Shown piece by piece: positions 56,987-64,000 of a stretch of 64,000 nt of DNA. Position 1 is the stretch's first letter. Each line of letters opens with the position of its first letter. The stretch is from CAIUSP01 sp964594365 (GTDB lineage: Bacteria > Actinomycetota > Thermoleophilia > Solirubrobacterales > 70-9). The notes below the pieces were generated by a model. It worked only from the letters and a program-made list of their open reading frames with translations. It was not told where the DNA came from and did not search any database. Where the stretch lies: NCBI GenBank assembly GCA_964594365.1, contig CAZQMB010000008.1, positions 7,174 to 71,173 on the forward strand, given 5' to 3'. A program made the position numbers and the translations under genes.

Positions 56987-57653
56987 CGGCTCTCAGCCGG
57001 TAGCCGGCACCACGCACTGTGTCGATCGGCCCCTCTTCTCCCTCGTCGGCCAGCTTCTTGCGCAGATAACCGACGTACACCTCGAGCACGTTGGTTCCCG
57101 GGTCGTAGTCGTAACCCCAGACTCCGTTCAGCAGCTGCGTCCTCGAGAGCACCTGGTCGGGGTGTCTCATCAGGTAGGCCAGGAGTTCGAACTCGCGTGA
57201 GGTCAGCTCGACATCCCGCTCGCCCTTGGTGACCCTCCGTGTCTTCAGGTCCAGCAGGAGGTCGCCGACCTCGATCCGATCTGCGGAGACGGCGTCAGGC
57301 CGGCGCAGTTGGGCCCTTATCCGGGCCAGCAGCTCCTCGAAGCTGAACGGCTTGGAGACGTAGTCGATCGCACCACCTTCTAGGCCACGCACCTTGTCCT
57401 CGGTTTCCCCCAGGGCCGTCAGCATGATCACCGGGGTGGAGATCGCTCGCCTGCGGATCTCGCCGAGTACCTCGAAGCCGTTCTTCCCGGGCAGTAGGAC
57501 GTCCAGGAGGATCAGATCGAACTCCCCCGTGAGCGCTTCAGCCTCACCCTTCAATCCGTCATCTGCGACCGTGACCGCGTATCCCTCAGCGCTGAGACCA
57601 CGCTCGACGAAGTCGGCGATCTTGTTCTCGTCTTCGATCAGGAGGATTCGCAT
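56976..57653 (-). CDS. OmpR-family response regulator
   Basis: A 225-residue regulator with a receiver domain (acidic pocket EDE at 7-9, phosphoacceptor Asp51 in LILLDVLLPGK, Thr in IMLTALG, Lys in DYVSKPFS) and a winged-helix DNA-binding domain (VELTSREFELLAYLMRHPDQ, NVLEVYVGYLRKKL, TVRGAGYRL). It is divergent from the small-exported-protein/apbE operon, with palindromes in the 125-nt gap, so that operon is a likely target. ATG start with TAGGAT 6 nt upstream. Confidence 0.95.
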   Translation of the reverse strand: MRILLIEDENKIADFVERGLSAEGYAVTVADDGLKGEAEALTGEFDLILLDVLLPGKNGFEVLGEIRRRAISTPVIMLTALGETEDKVRGLEGGAIDYVSKPFSFEELLARIRAQLRRPDAVSADRIEVGDLLLDLKTRRVTKGERDVELTSREFELLAYLMRHPDQVLSRTQLLNGVWGYDYDPGTNVLEVYVGYLRKKLADEGEEGPIDTVRGAGYRLRADDA

Positions 57654-57659
57654 CGCTTG

Positions 57660-57665
57660 ATCCTA
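57660..57665 (-). promoter_or_regulatory. -10 box TAGGAT, leaderless start of the two-component operon
   Basis: TAGGAT ends 6 nt before the ATG at 57653 on the minus strand. Confidence 0.55.
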
Positions 57666-57667
57666 CG

Positions 57668-57718
57668 GCGAATATTCGCGATATCTGGCGGATAAGAGTC
57701 TTCTAATCTGACTATTAG
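57668..57718. promoter_or_regulatory. intergenic palindromes, candidate response-regulator sites
   Basis: GCGAATATTCGC (57668-57679) is a perfect 12-bp palindrome next to the regulator's -10 box. CTAAT-N6-ATTAG (57703-57718) lies in the likely promoter of the exported-protein operon, which has an AAGGAG ribosome site before 57779. Confidence 0.4.
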
Positions 57719-57778
57719 CCTGGTCTGAAGAGCCGCTGGGAGGATTCTCCTCGACACGCAAGAGCAAGGAGAAATGAA

Positions 57779-58156
57779 ATGACACGCAAGACGAAACTTA
57801 CGGTTGCAACTCTGGCTACGGCACTCAGCATCGGGGGCCTGACCGCCTTCGCGATGGGAGTGGCCCAGACCGGATCCGGCGCATCTGCCTCGAGCCTCTC
57901 GGGGGACAGCGCCAAGGCGAAGGTGATCAAGATCAAGAAGGTGAAGAAGGTCGCCGCAGGCGCCGCGCAGACCTCTGCAGCCGCAGGCTCGACTCTCGTA
58001 TCGAGTGGTTCGGCTCCCTCAGTCGAGAGCCCGAGCAAGGGCGCTTCGACGGTTCGTCCGCCCCGACAGACCGATGAGGGCGGTTGGGACGACGACGGTG
58101 GCGAGGAGTACGAAGACGAGGATGAAGACCATGGCGAGGAGCACGACGATGACTGA
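57779..58156 (+). CDS. small exported protein with basic middle and acidic tail
   Basis: A 125-residue protein of no known family. Residues 1-36 are a signal peptide (basic start, hydrophobic core LTVATLATALSIGGLTAFAMG). The mature part has AKAKVIKIKKVKKVAAGAAQ (about 46-65), a Ser/Ala-rich stretch, and a very acidic tail (GGWDDDGGEEYEDEDEDHGE) that could bind metal ions or a basic partner. It overlaps the next gene by 8 nt and starts the apbE operon opposite a two-component system. Confidence 0.72.
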   Translation: MTRKTKLTVATLATALSIGGLTAFAMGVAQTGSGASASSLSGDSAKAKVIKIKKVKKVAAGAAQTSAAAGSTLVSSGSAPSVESPSKGASTVRPPRQTDEGGWDDDGGEEYEDEDEDHGEEHDDD

Positions 58157-58553
58157 TCCGACCCCTGGAGAGAATTCAGTCGAGGATGGTGCCTTGGCGG
58201 CCAAGCGGGCCGCCAACACCCCTCGGCCGAAGCGATCGACCCGTTCGGCCGTCGGAGCGGTGGCCGCGCTCGCAGGCGCAGCTACCATCGCCGCGTTCGG
58301 CGGGCTCTGGTTGCAGATGGCTCAGGGGAACGACCCCGTTCTGGCCTCCGGTACCGATGCCACCCCGAAGCAGCGGGTGATCAAGAAGATCGTGGTAGTC
58401 GAGAAGGTCGTGCCGAGCACGGGCTACAGCTCAGCGAGTTCCTCTTACGGCTACACCGGATCTAGCGGTTCGGTGTCGTCGGGCTCGTCCGCCGCACCGG
58501 TGGCTGTTGCTCCTGCACCCGCTCCCGCACCGGTCGTCAGCCAGCCGTCCTGA
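58149..58553 (+). CDS. small membrane-anchored protein with Ser/Gly and Ala/Pro-rich tail
   Basis: A 134-residue protein of no known family. A basic N-terminal segment (about 15-32) is followed by one hydrophobic helix (about 33-55), then QRVIKKIVVVEKVVPS (about 75-90), which echoes the VIKIKKVKKV segment of the preceding protein, and a low-complexity tail ending in APAPAPAPVVSQPS. A flavinylation motif of the D-x-x-S/T-G-A-S/T kind is not present. It precedes apbE by 40 nt and may be a partner or target of the redox module. Confidence 0.68.
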   Translation: MTDPTPGENSVEDGALAAKRAANTPRPKRSTRSAVGAVAALAGAATIAAFGGLWLQMAQGNDPVLASGTDATPKQRVIKKIVVVEKVVPSTGYSSASSSYGYTGSSGSVSSGSSAAPVAVAPAPAPAPVVSQPS

Positions 58554-58593
58554 GCGTGCGCGCGAGAAGCGACGGCCTCGACCGCTGACGCTG

Positions 58594-59613
58594 ATGACGG
58601 CAAAGACGACATCCGACCCCTCTTCGGTTCAGGAGACAGAGCTTGCGTTCGACCTCTTCGGCAGCCGTGTGCGTCTGCTCGCCGCCGGCCCCCCGGGTCC
58701 GGATCGGACCACGCAGGTGGTGCTGGCGGAGGTCGAGGCGATGCTGCGCGAGATGCACGAACGCCTGACCAGATTCGACCCGGCGAGCGAGCTGTGCTCG
58801 CTCAATGCCGATCCATCCGAAACGGTCGGCTGCTCCGAGTACTTGATGACCGCGGCCGAGGGAGCGCTCGCGGCAGCCGAGCGCTCCGGAGGTCTGGTCG
58901 ATCCGGTGATGGTCGAGGCACTCGAGGGTGCGGGCTACGCAGACTCTCGATCGAATGCAGAGTCGGTTCCACTTTCCGTTGCTCTGCAGTCGGCGCCTGA
59001 ACGTCGTGCCGCGAGTCCTCGGGAGGACTCACCGTGGAAGCGGATCCGCGTCGATCGTCGCGCGGCGGAGATAACCCGTCCGGTCGGAGTACGGATCGAT
59101 CTGGGTGGTATCGGCAAGGGGCTGGCCGCGGATCTCGCTGCAAGCCACCTCGAGGGCTTCGCCAGTTGGTGCGCGGATATCGGCGGCGATCTTCGCCTCG
59201 GAGGTACCGCCGGAGTGGACAGGGAGATACGGATTCCTCATCCGCTCGGCGCTGCGGACCTCGAGTTCTCGCTCAGCCAGGGCGCTGTCGCAACCAGTGG
59301 CTTGAGCCGGCGGGTTTGGCGATCCTCTGACGGCAAGCGGTGTTCCCATCACCTGCTCGATCCTTCAACCGGTCTTCCGGCTTGGACGGGTGTGATCCAG
59401 GCCACCGCGGTCGCGGGAAGCGCGCAAGAGGCGGAGACTCTATCCAAGGCAGCCTTGCTTTCCGGCCCGGAGCGGGGCGGAGAGATCCTCTCCTCCGGTG
59501 CTGGCGGCATCCTGATCCTCGATTCGGGTGAGACGAGGGGGTTCGGACCTCTCTCCGACGCTTTCGTAGCAGGATCATCGGGCTCCCCGGAGAAGGTCTC
59601 GACACAGAGATGA
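58594..59613 (+). CDS. apbE: FAD:protein FMN transferase (ApbE family)
   Basis: Transfers FMN from FAD onto Thr or Ser of target flavoproteins, often outside the membrane. The 339 residues show MLREMHERLTRFDPASELCSLN near residue 50 (as TRFDPASELCSLN), RIDLGGIGKGLAADLAASHL near 165, ADIGGDLRLGG near 192, GAVATSGLSRRVW near 230 and HHLLDPSTGLPAWTG near 248, all ApbE hallmarks. No clear signal peptide or lipobox is seen from the ATG at 58594. No FMN-binding domain target is encoded nearby. It overlaps the next gene by 4 nt. Confidence 0.9.
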   Translation: MTAKTTSDPSSVQETELAFDLFGSRVRLLAAGPPGPDRTTQVVLAEVEAMLREMHERLTRFDPASELCSLNADPSETVGCSEYLMTAAEGALAAAERSGGLVDPVMVEALEGAGYADSRSNAESVPLSVALQSAPERRAASPREDSPWKRIRVDRRAAEITRPVGVRIDLGGIGKGLAADLAASHLEGFASWCADIGGDLRLGGTAGVDREIRIPHPLGAADLEFSLSQGAVATSGLSRRVWRSSDGKRCSHHLLDPSTGLPAWTGVIQATAVAGSAQEAETLSKAALLSGPERGGEILSSGAGGILILDSGETRGFGPLSDAFVAGSSGSPEKVSTQR

Positions 59614-60164
59614 ACCCCGTAGATCACTCTTTCTGGCTCGCGTCCAGGGCGACCGGCATCGTCGCCCTCGTACTGCTCTCGCTCGCAGTGGCGGGGGGGA
59701 TGTCGATGTCGTCGAAGCTCGCGAAGCGAGGTCCGGGATCGATCGGACGAGCCAAGCAGGCCCACGAGGCGCTGTCGCTGGTTGCGCTCACGGCCATCCT
59801 CGCCCACGGGCTGTTGCTGCTCGGCGACGACTTCCTCAAGCCGAGCGTCTCTCAGATCTTCATCCCCTTCACGATGCCCGACCAACCGGTCTGGACCGGC
59901 ATCGGGATCGTCGGCGCCTGGGTCGCTGCGGTCTGCGGTCTGTCCTACTACGCACGGCGTTGGATCGGGATGAATCGCTGGAAGGTCGTCCACAGATTCA
60001 CTCTCGCCGCGTGGCTCCTCGCGTTCGCTCATGCGATCGGCTCGGGCAGCGACGCTGGCACTGCCTGGTTCCTCGCGTTGATGGGGATCCTGTTGATCCC
60101 GGTCATCTTCTCGCTGATCTACCGCCTTTTGCCGGCCGAGGGCTCAGGCCCGAAGGCCGCCTAG
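59610..60164 (+). CDS. ferric reductase-like transmembrane protein
   Basis: A 184-residue heme-type membrane protein with five or six helices. Two His pairs (His52/His66 and His128/His141, both 13 residues apart on neighbouring helices) fit bis-His ligation of one or two b hemes, as in the ferric reductase-like domain and MsrQ. It lacks FAD/NAD domains, so electrons must come from a partner such as the ApbE-modified protein. Translation is coupled to apbE by a 4-nt overlap. Confidence 0.85.
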   Translation: MNPVDHSFWLASRATGIVALVLLSLAVAGGMSMSSKLAKRGPGSIGRAKQAHEALSLVALTAILAHGLLLLGDDFLKPSVSQIFIPFTMPDQPVWTGIGIVGAWVAAVCGLSYYARRWIGMNRWKVVHRFTLAAWLLAFAHAIGSGSDAGTAWFLALMGILLIPVIFSLIYRLLPAEGSGPKAA

Positions 60165-60166
60165 CC

Positions 60167-60910
60167 TCAGATCCCGAATACGAGGCTCAAGAGCAGCATG
60201 ATCCCGGCGCCGATCGCCGTACCTGTGACAGCTGCCCAGGGTCGCTTGTCCTCGAGCGATGCAGGGACCATCTCGGTGGCGACCAAGGCCAGCATCGCGC
60301 CGGCTGCGAAGGCGAACGAGATCGGCAGCAGAGGTTTGATCCAATCGACCAACCCGTAGGCGATCAGCGCTCCGATCGGCTGGGGGATGCTGGTCAGCAC
60401 CGCACCCCAGAAGAGCGCGGAGCGGCTGTATCCCTCCTCGGCCATCGGGATCGCGACACTCGTTCCCTCAGGGATGTTCTGGATCGCGATCGCCGAGATC
60501 ACGAACACTCCCAGCCCGGCGGTCGTCGACGCGTAGGCGGTGCCGATGGCGAATCCCTCCGGAAGGCTGTGCACCAGCAGGACGGCGAAGGTGAGCGTCG
60601 CGGCCCGCCCTTTGCCGAGCCGGAATCGCGAGGTCTCGTCGTGATGATGGGAGTCCAGAACCCGTCGCGCGATCCAGAGGAAGATCAGTCCGATAGCCAG
60701 ACCGATCCCCAATTCCAGCGGGGTGCCTTCGTCGAAGGCCGGTATCAGCAGACCCCAGATGGCCGCAACCGTCATCACCCCCACCGCCAATCCCCAGAGG
60801 TAGGGGCGCAGGGCGATTGCCCGATCGCCCAGGAAGAAGACCGGGATTGCACCGAGGCCGCACGCGAAGGCGGTCGCGGTAGCAGCGAGGAAGAGGATCA
60901 GCACGTCCAT
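60167..60910 (-). CDS. ZIP family metal transporter
   Basis: A 247-residue eight-helix transporter that imports Zn2+ or related divalent metals. The helix 4 motif HSLPEGFAIGTAYA and the helix 5 motif AIQNIPEGTSVAIPM supply the binuclear metal site, and the cytoplasmic loop has a His cluster (SHHHDETS). Its ATG overlaps the stop of the LuxR-type regulator by one base, so the regulator may respond to or control metal supply; this is inferred. Confidence 0.92.
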   Translation of the reverse strand: MDVLILFLAATATAFACGLGAIPVFFLGDRAIALRPYLWGLAVGVMTVAAIWGLLIPAFDEGTPLELGIGLAIGLIFLWIARRVLDSHHHDETSRFRLGKGRAATLTFAVLLVHSLPEGFAIGTAYASTTAGLGVFVISAIAIQNIPEGTSVAIPMAEEGYSRSALFWGAVLTSIPQPIGALIAYGLVDWIKPLLPISFAFAAGAMLALVATEMVPASLEDKRPWAAVTGTAIGAGIMLLLSLVFGI

Positions 60911-61566
60911 CAGGCCGGGTCCTCCAGCAGTCCGTTTCGCAGGGAGAACGCCACCAGTTCCGCCCTCGAGGAGAGACCGAGTTTCCTCAGCAGGCTGGCC
61001 CTGTGGCTCTCGACCGTTCGCACGCTCAGGTAGAGGGTGCGCGCTATCTCCCGGTTGGTGTGGCCTAGCGCGAGTAGGCGCAATACGTCTCGCTCTCGTT
61101 CGCTGATACCTCCCTCGAGCGTTATCTCGGGATCGAGCTTCAAGAGCTGCGGCAACGACGGCTGGCGATAGACGCCCCCGGCTGCAGCCGCCCTGATCGC
61201 TTCGGTCAGGTCTTTCGGAGTGTCTGTCTTGCTCAGATAGGCGAGCGCTCCCGCCTCGAGCGAGCGGCGAGCTGCGTCAGGGTGGTCTGCGGAGGTAACC
61301 ACGACCACCGAAGTCTGCGGTGAGCGTCGGCGGATTCGCCGGATCGCTTCGACTCCGCCCCCGTTCTCGAGCCTCGTGTCGATTACGACGACGTCCGCCG
61401 TAGATGAGGCGAGCGCGCTTTCGATCCGCCGAGCGCTCTCGGCTTCGCCACTCACCGTGATTCCATCCGATGTCTCGATCATCGCTCGCCAGCCAGCGCG
61501 AGTGAGGGGCTCATCGCTTGCGAGCAGCACCGTCGTAACGCCCGGCTTGCGGGAAACTACTGCCAT
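60910..61566 (-). CDS. NarL/LuxR-family response regulator
   Basis: A 218-residue regulator with a receiver (LLASDEPLTRAGWRAMI at the start, phosphoacceptor Asp in VVVIDTRLENGGG, Lys in LAYLSKTDTP) and a LuxR helix-turn-helix (ISERERDVLRLLALGHTNRE, YLSVRTVESHRASLLRKLG). A cognate kinase is not adjacent. I chose the ATG at 61566, which follows TAAGGT by 7 nt; the open frame continues upstream without conserved sequence. Confidence 0.92.
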   Translation of the reverse strand: MAVVSRKPGVTTVLLASDEPLTRAGWRAMIETSDGITVSGEAESARRIESALASSTADVVVIDTRLENGGGVEAIRRIRRRSPQTSVVVVTSADHPDAARRSLEAGALAYLSKTDTPKDLTEAIRAAAAGGVYRQPSLPQLLKLDPEITLEGGISERERDVLRLLALGHTNREIARTLYLSVRTVESHRASLLRKLGLSSRAELVAFSLRNGLLEDPA

Positions 61567-61573
61567 CCGGTGA

Positions 61574-61579
61574 ACCTTA
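61574..61579 (-). promoter_or_regulatory. -10 box TAAGGT, leaderless start of LuxR-type regulator
   Basis: TAAGGT ends 7 nt before the ATG at 61566. The following TTCACC matches the twin promoters near 17.6-17.7 kb. Confidence 0.5.
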
Positions 61580-61625
61580 GTCGCATGCCTGCCAGCCGAC
61601 TGTCGGCTCGACCCGCCTTCCTCGC

Positions 61626-61631
61626 TAACAT
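61626..61631 (+). promoter_or_regulatory. -10 box TAACAT, leaderless start of rpmE
   Basis: TAACAT ends 8 nt before the ATG at 61640. Confidence 0.5.
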
Positions 61632-61639
61632 CGCTTGCG

Positions 61640-61849
61640 ATGAAGGCTGAGATCCACCCCGAATACGTCCTCGCCCACGTCCGTTGCTCCTGCGGCAACG
61701 ACTTCTACACGCGCTCGACCAAGCCCGAACTCCACGTGGAGATCTGCTCCGAGTGCCATCCGTTCTATACGGGTAAGCAGAAGTTGGTCGACACCGGAGG
61801 ACGGGTCGAGCGATTCCGCCGTCGCGCCGCCAAGAGCAAGCGCGACTAG
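61640..61849 (+). CDS. rpmE: 50S ribosomal protein L31
   Basis: A 69-residue ribosomal protein of the central protuberance. It begins MKAEIHPEYVLAHVRCSCGN and has the zinc ligands CSC and CSEC (Cys16, Cys18, Cys36, Cys39), so it is the zinc-binding C+ form. HPFYTGKQK is the usual C-terminal signature, followed by a basic tail. It precedes the DUF1385 gene by 10 nt, a neighbourhood typical of Thermoleophilia and some Firmicutes. Confidence 0.97.
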   Translation: MKAEIHPEYVLAHVRCSCGNDFYTRSTKPELHVEICSECHPFYTGKQKLVDTGGRVERFRRRAAKSKRD

Positions 61850-61859
61850 GGGTACCCGA

Positions 61860-62873
61860 GTGAGCGGAGAGGGCGCTTCGAACGCCCGTGGCTCCGATGG
61901 TGCCGGGCTGCTGCTGTCGAGCACCGATATGCCGGACGGTAAGCCGGTGGCCTCTCGCGACATCCCGGTCGGCGGTCAAGCGGTGCTCGAGGGCGTGATG
62001 ATGCGCGGCATCTCGACCTGGGCGGTCGCGGTCCGCAACCCCGAGGGAAGGATCGAGACCACGGTGGAGCCACTCGTCTCCTGGGCCCAGGGCCATCGGG
62101 TCTTACGTTGGCCGGTCATTCGCGGTGTGGTGGCTCTGGTCGAATCGCTCAAGGTCGGCTTCCGTGCCCTCGCGATCGCGGCCAACGCGCAGATGGAAGA
62201 GGACGACGAAGGGGTGCGGGAGGAGATCGGGAGCTTCACCTGGGGCCTGACGATCGCCTTCTCGGTCGTGCTCGCCGTGGTGCTGTTCTTCCTCATACCG
62301 GTAGGAGCGACGAGCCTGATCAAGGATGCTCTCGGATCGGCTTTCCTGTTCTGGTTGGTGGAGGGCATCCTCCGCACCGCGATCTTCATCGGCTACCTCT
62401 GGGCGATCAGCCGGTTGCGCGATCTCCGGCGCGTGTTCGAGTATCACGGTGCCGAGCACAAGACGATCTCCTGCTACGAGGCGGGCGACGAACTGACCCC
62501 CGCGCGGGCCGAGCTGTACTCACGGCTGCACCCGAGATGCGGCACCAGCTTCCTGTTGGTGGTGATGATCGTGGCTATCTTCGTCTTCGCCCCATTGGGT
62601 CTTCCTGAGTGGTACTGGCTACTCCTCTCGCGGATCCTCGGCATCCCGCTGATCGCGGGCATCTCCTACGAGGTGATCAAGTGGGCGGGTAAACACCGCC
62701 GCAAGGCTTGGGTCCGCGCCCTGATGTGGCCCGGGCTGATGCTCCAGAACCTGACCACTCGCGAGCCGGACCGGGATCAGCTCGAGGTGGCGATACGCTC
62801 GCTGCAGGAGGTCCTCGCGGTGGAGGACCCGATCGCCGAGTCGAAGACCGAGAACATCGAGGTCGTTGCCTGA
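61860..62873 (+). CDS. DUF1385 family membrane protein (YqhQ-like)
   Basis: A 337-residue membrane protein. The N-terminal soluble part has VGGQAVLEGVMMRG near residue 37, and the membrane part (about five helices from 120 to 285) includes VFEYHGAEHKTISCYEAG near 200 and LHPRCGTSFLLVV near 223, all defining DUF1385. The conserved His and Cys residues suggest an enzyme or metal site, but the function is unknown. GTG start. prfA, which often follows this gene in related bacteria, is not here; a LacI gene on the other strand follows. Confidence 0.92.
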   Translation: MSGEGASNARGSDGAGLLLSSTDMPDGKPVASRDIPVGGQAVLEGVMMRGISTWAVAVRNPEGRIETTVEPLVSWAQGHRVLRWPVIRGVVALVESLKVGFRALAIAANAQMEEDDEGVREEIGSFTWGLTIAFSVVLAVVLFFLIPVGATSLIKDALGSAFLFWLVEGILRTAIFIGYLWAISRLRDLRRVFEYHGAEHKTISCYEAGDELTPARAELYSRLHPRCGTSFLLVVMIVAIFVFAPLGLPEWYWLLLSRILGIPLIAGISYEVIKWAGKHRRKAWVRALMWPGLMLQNLTTREPDRDQLEVAIRSLQEVLAVEDPIAESKTENIEVVA

Positions 62874-62878
62874 GCGGC

Positions 62879-63949
62879 TCAGCCCTTCCGCAGGGTGGAA
62901 GATCGGACCATCAGAGTCGTCGGGACGATGACGTGGGGCTCTTCGGGCTCCCTGTCTTCGAGTAGCTCGGCCAAGATGGAGACGGCTTTGGCGCCGACGA
63001 TCTCCGGAGCCAAGTCCACCGCGGTGATCGTTCCGAGTGAGTTTGCCCCGGCCAGCCCGTTGCAGAAGGCCGCGACCATCAGTTCCTCCGGTACCCGGAC
63101 TCCTCTCTCCTTGGCGGCGATCAGCGAACCAACCGCGAGACCCTGCATGGTGGCGAAGATGGCGTCGGGTGGGTCGTCGTCTTCCAGGAGATCGACCGTG
63201 GCGTCCGATCCTGCGGTTTCGCTCGCGCTCGACTCGGAGTGGTGGATCCTGGGCTCCACGCCTCTCTCCCTGGACCACTCGAGATAGGCCTGTTCGCAGT
63301 CGACGATGACGGAGGCGAAGGGCTGCGGTGTGAGCAGGGTGATCGACCGCGCACCCTGCTCGGCCATGTGGTCCAGCAGCATCCGGGTCGCCGCGATGTT
63401 GTCGTTGTCGACCCAGTACGGGTTGTCGGGTTCCGGGTTGTCTTCTGTGGGCGGAACCCTCCCTGTCGTCACGGCCAGGTTCGTCCTGAGGAAGAGGTCT
63501 TGACCCGGATAGGGGTCTACGACCATCAGGGCGTCTATCTCCTCCTCCTCCTCCTCCTCCTCCTCCTCCTCGGTGGCATCGAGCACCCTCGGGTCCAGAT
63601 CCGGTCCGAATGGACGGAAGATGATCTTGAGGAGCGACTTGCTCGCTTCATCGTAGGCGCCGGTGACCAGACGCATGAAGTACTCGACATCCCAGTTGGT
63701 GAAGACCGGACCTCCCTCGACGTTGCCGGCAATCGACAGCGCGATCGAGGCCTGGTCTCCCCTGACCAGGTTCTGCGCGTTCCGGTTCGGCACGTAGTCC
63801 AGGTCCCGCGCAACGGCGAGTATCTTCTCGCGCGTCTCCGGCGATATACGGCCTTTGCCGTTGAGAGCGTGCGAAACCGTCGTCGGTGAGACACCGGCGG
63901 TAGCAGCCACTTCTCGAATACCCACGCGAGGCGTGGATCTCCGTCCCAT
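62879..63949 (-). CDS. LacI family transcriptional regulator with polyglutamate insert
   Basis: A 356-residue LacI/PurR-type repressor. The helix-turn-helix GIREVAATAGVSPTTVSHAL is near residue 10, the hinge DYVPNRNAQNLV near 52, and the periplasmic-binding-like ligand domain follows. Eleven consecutive Glu residues, coded by 11 GAG repeats, lie near residue 128 just before IDALMVVDP, where the ligand domain core resumes. The ligand is unknown. I chose the ATG at 63949, directly after an inverted repeat; ATGs at 63961 and 63976 are in frame. Confidence 0.88.
   Translation of the reverse strand: MGRRSTPRVGIREVAATAGVSPTTVSHALNGKGRISPETREKILAVARDLDYVPNRNAQNLVRGDQASIALSIAGNVEGGPVFTNWDVEYFMRLVTGAYDEASKSLLKIIFRPFGPDLDPRVLDATEEEEEEEEEEEIDALMVVDPYPGQDLFLRTNLAVTTGRVPPTEDNPEPDNPYWVDNDNIAATRMLLDHMAEQGARSITLLTPQPFASVIVDCEQAYLEWSRERGVEPRIHHSESSASETAGSDATVDLLEDDDPPDAIFATMQGLAVGSLIAAKERGVRVPEELMVAAFCNGLAGANSLGTITAVDLAPEIVGAKAVSILAELLEDREPEEPHVIVPTTLMVRSSTLRKG
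63539..63571. repeat. trinucleotide microsatellite (CTC)11 inside the LacI gene
   Basis: Eleven perfect CTC units (GAG on the coding strand) encode polyglutamate. Length changes would keep the frame but alter the linker. Confidence 0.9.
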
Positions 63950-63974
63950 GCCAAACACCATGACATGTTTTGGC
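63950..63974. promoter_or_regulatory. inverted repeat GCCAAA-N13-TTTGGC at the LacI gene start
   Basis: Perfect 6-bp arms lie immediately upstream of the chosen LacI start and could be an autoregulatory operator. It lacks the central CG of many LacI sites. Confidence 0.35.
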
Positions 63975-64000
63975 AAGCCGAGTCTCGGTGGTCAGACACC

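Noticed and set aside
1..64000. CRISPR arrays, insertion sequences, prophage genes or integration sites
   Set aside because: No repeat-spacer pattern, transposase, integrase or phage structural gene was seen; the only tandem repeat is the (CTC)11 tract.

Overview
The window is gene-dense, high-GC bacterial chromosome with no RNA genes, mobile elements or CRISPR arrays that I can see. The gene content points to Actinomycetota: F420-type luciferase-like oxidoreductases, ergothioneine genes egtB/egtD, a WS/DGAT acyltransferase, a VKOR-DsbA pair, two Rv3679/Rv3680-like ArsA ATPases, split pntAA/pntAB/pntB, and rpmE next to a DUF1385 gene. The rpmE-DUF1385 pairing and the GH57/DUF1957 gene make class Thermoleophilia (Solirubrobacterales/Gaiellales-like) my best guess. 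That placement is inferred from content, not from a phylogeny.

Layout. 0-10.8 kb: AI-2E exporter fragment, FAD amine oxidase, GNAT, methylmalonate-semialdehyde dehydrogenase, class III aminotransferase, WS/DGAT, VKOR+DsbA, DUF429, Nudix, MsrA, monoamine oxidase. 10.9-17.6 kb: small zinc ribbon, membrane-anchored cupredoxin, thiolase, F420-type oxidoreductase fused by overlap to the pntAA-AB-B operon, LapA-like protein. 17.7-25.9 kb: pilin-like/Vps62-like hybrid, egtB-egtD, a second F420-type oxidoreductase, membrane protein-glpX-NmrA-like operon, BrkB. 25.9-35.9 kb: rpoD with a long leader, prepilin peptidase, HxlR regulator, HEPN-like protein, ArsA pair, a ParA-FtsZ operon with unusual charged tails, formate dehydrogenase. 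36-43.3 kb: ggt, Lon-N protein, then a cluster arranged like the mycobacterial methylglucose lipopolysaccharide locus (methyltransferases, GH57, GT4, hexapeptide acyltransferase). 43.4-55.5 kb: acyl-CoA catabolism block (meaB, acyl-CoA dehydrogenase, pepA, thiolase, HAD phosphatase, isobutyryl-CoA-mutase-type mutase pair, etfB, etfA, ETF-quinone oxidoreductase). 55.5-64 kb: two-component system, two small exported proteins with apbE and a ferric-reductase-like membrane protein, ZIP transporter, LuxR regulator, rpmE, DUF1385, LacI regulator.

How it works together. The central theme is valine/short-chain acyl-CoA oxidation. MmsA, the mutase with its MeaB chaperone, acyl-CoA dehydrogenase and thiolases feed electrons through EtfAB and the ETF oxidoreductase to quinone. 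Thiol/redox protection (ergothioneine, MsrA, VKOR/DsbA, transhydrogenase) is a second theme.

The most notable cross-cutting signal is leaderless transcription. About twenty genes have a TANNNT -10 box 6-9 nt before the start codon and no ribosome binding site. This pattern argues that egtB starts at an ATC codon. Other highlights are the ParA-FtsZ pair with opposite-charge tails, the isobutyryl-type active-site residues in the mutase, the ETF oxidoreductase lacking one cluster cysteine, and the methylated-polysaccharide-like locus.
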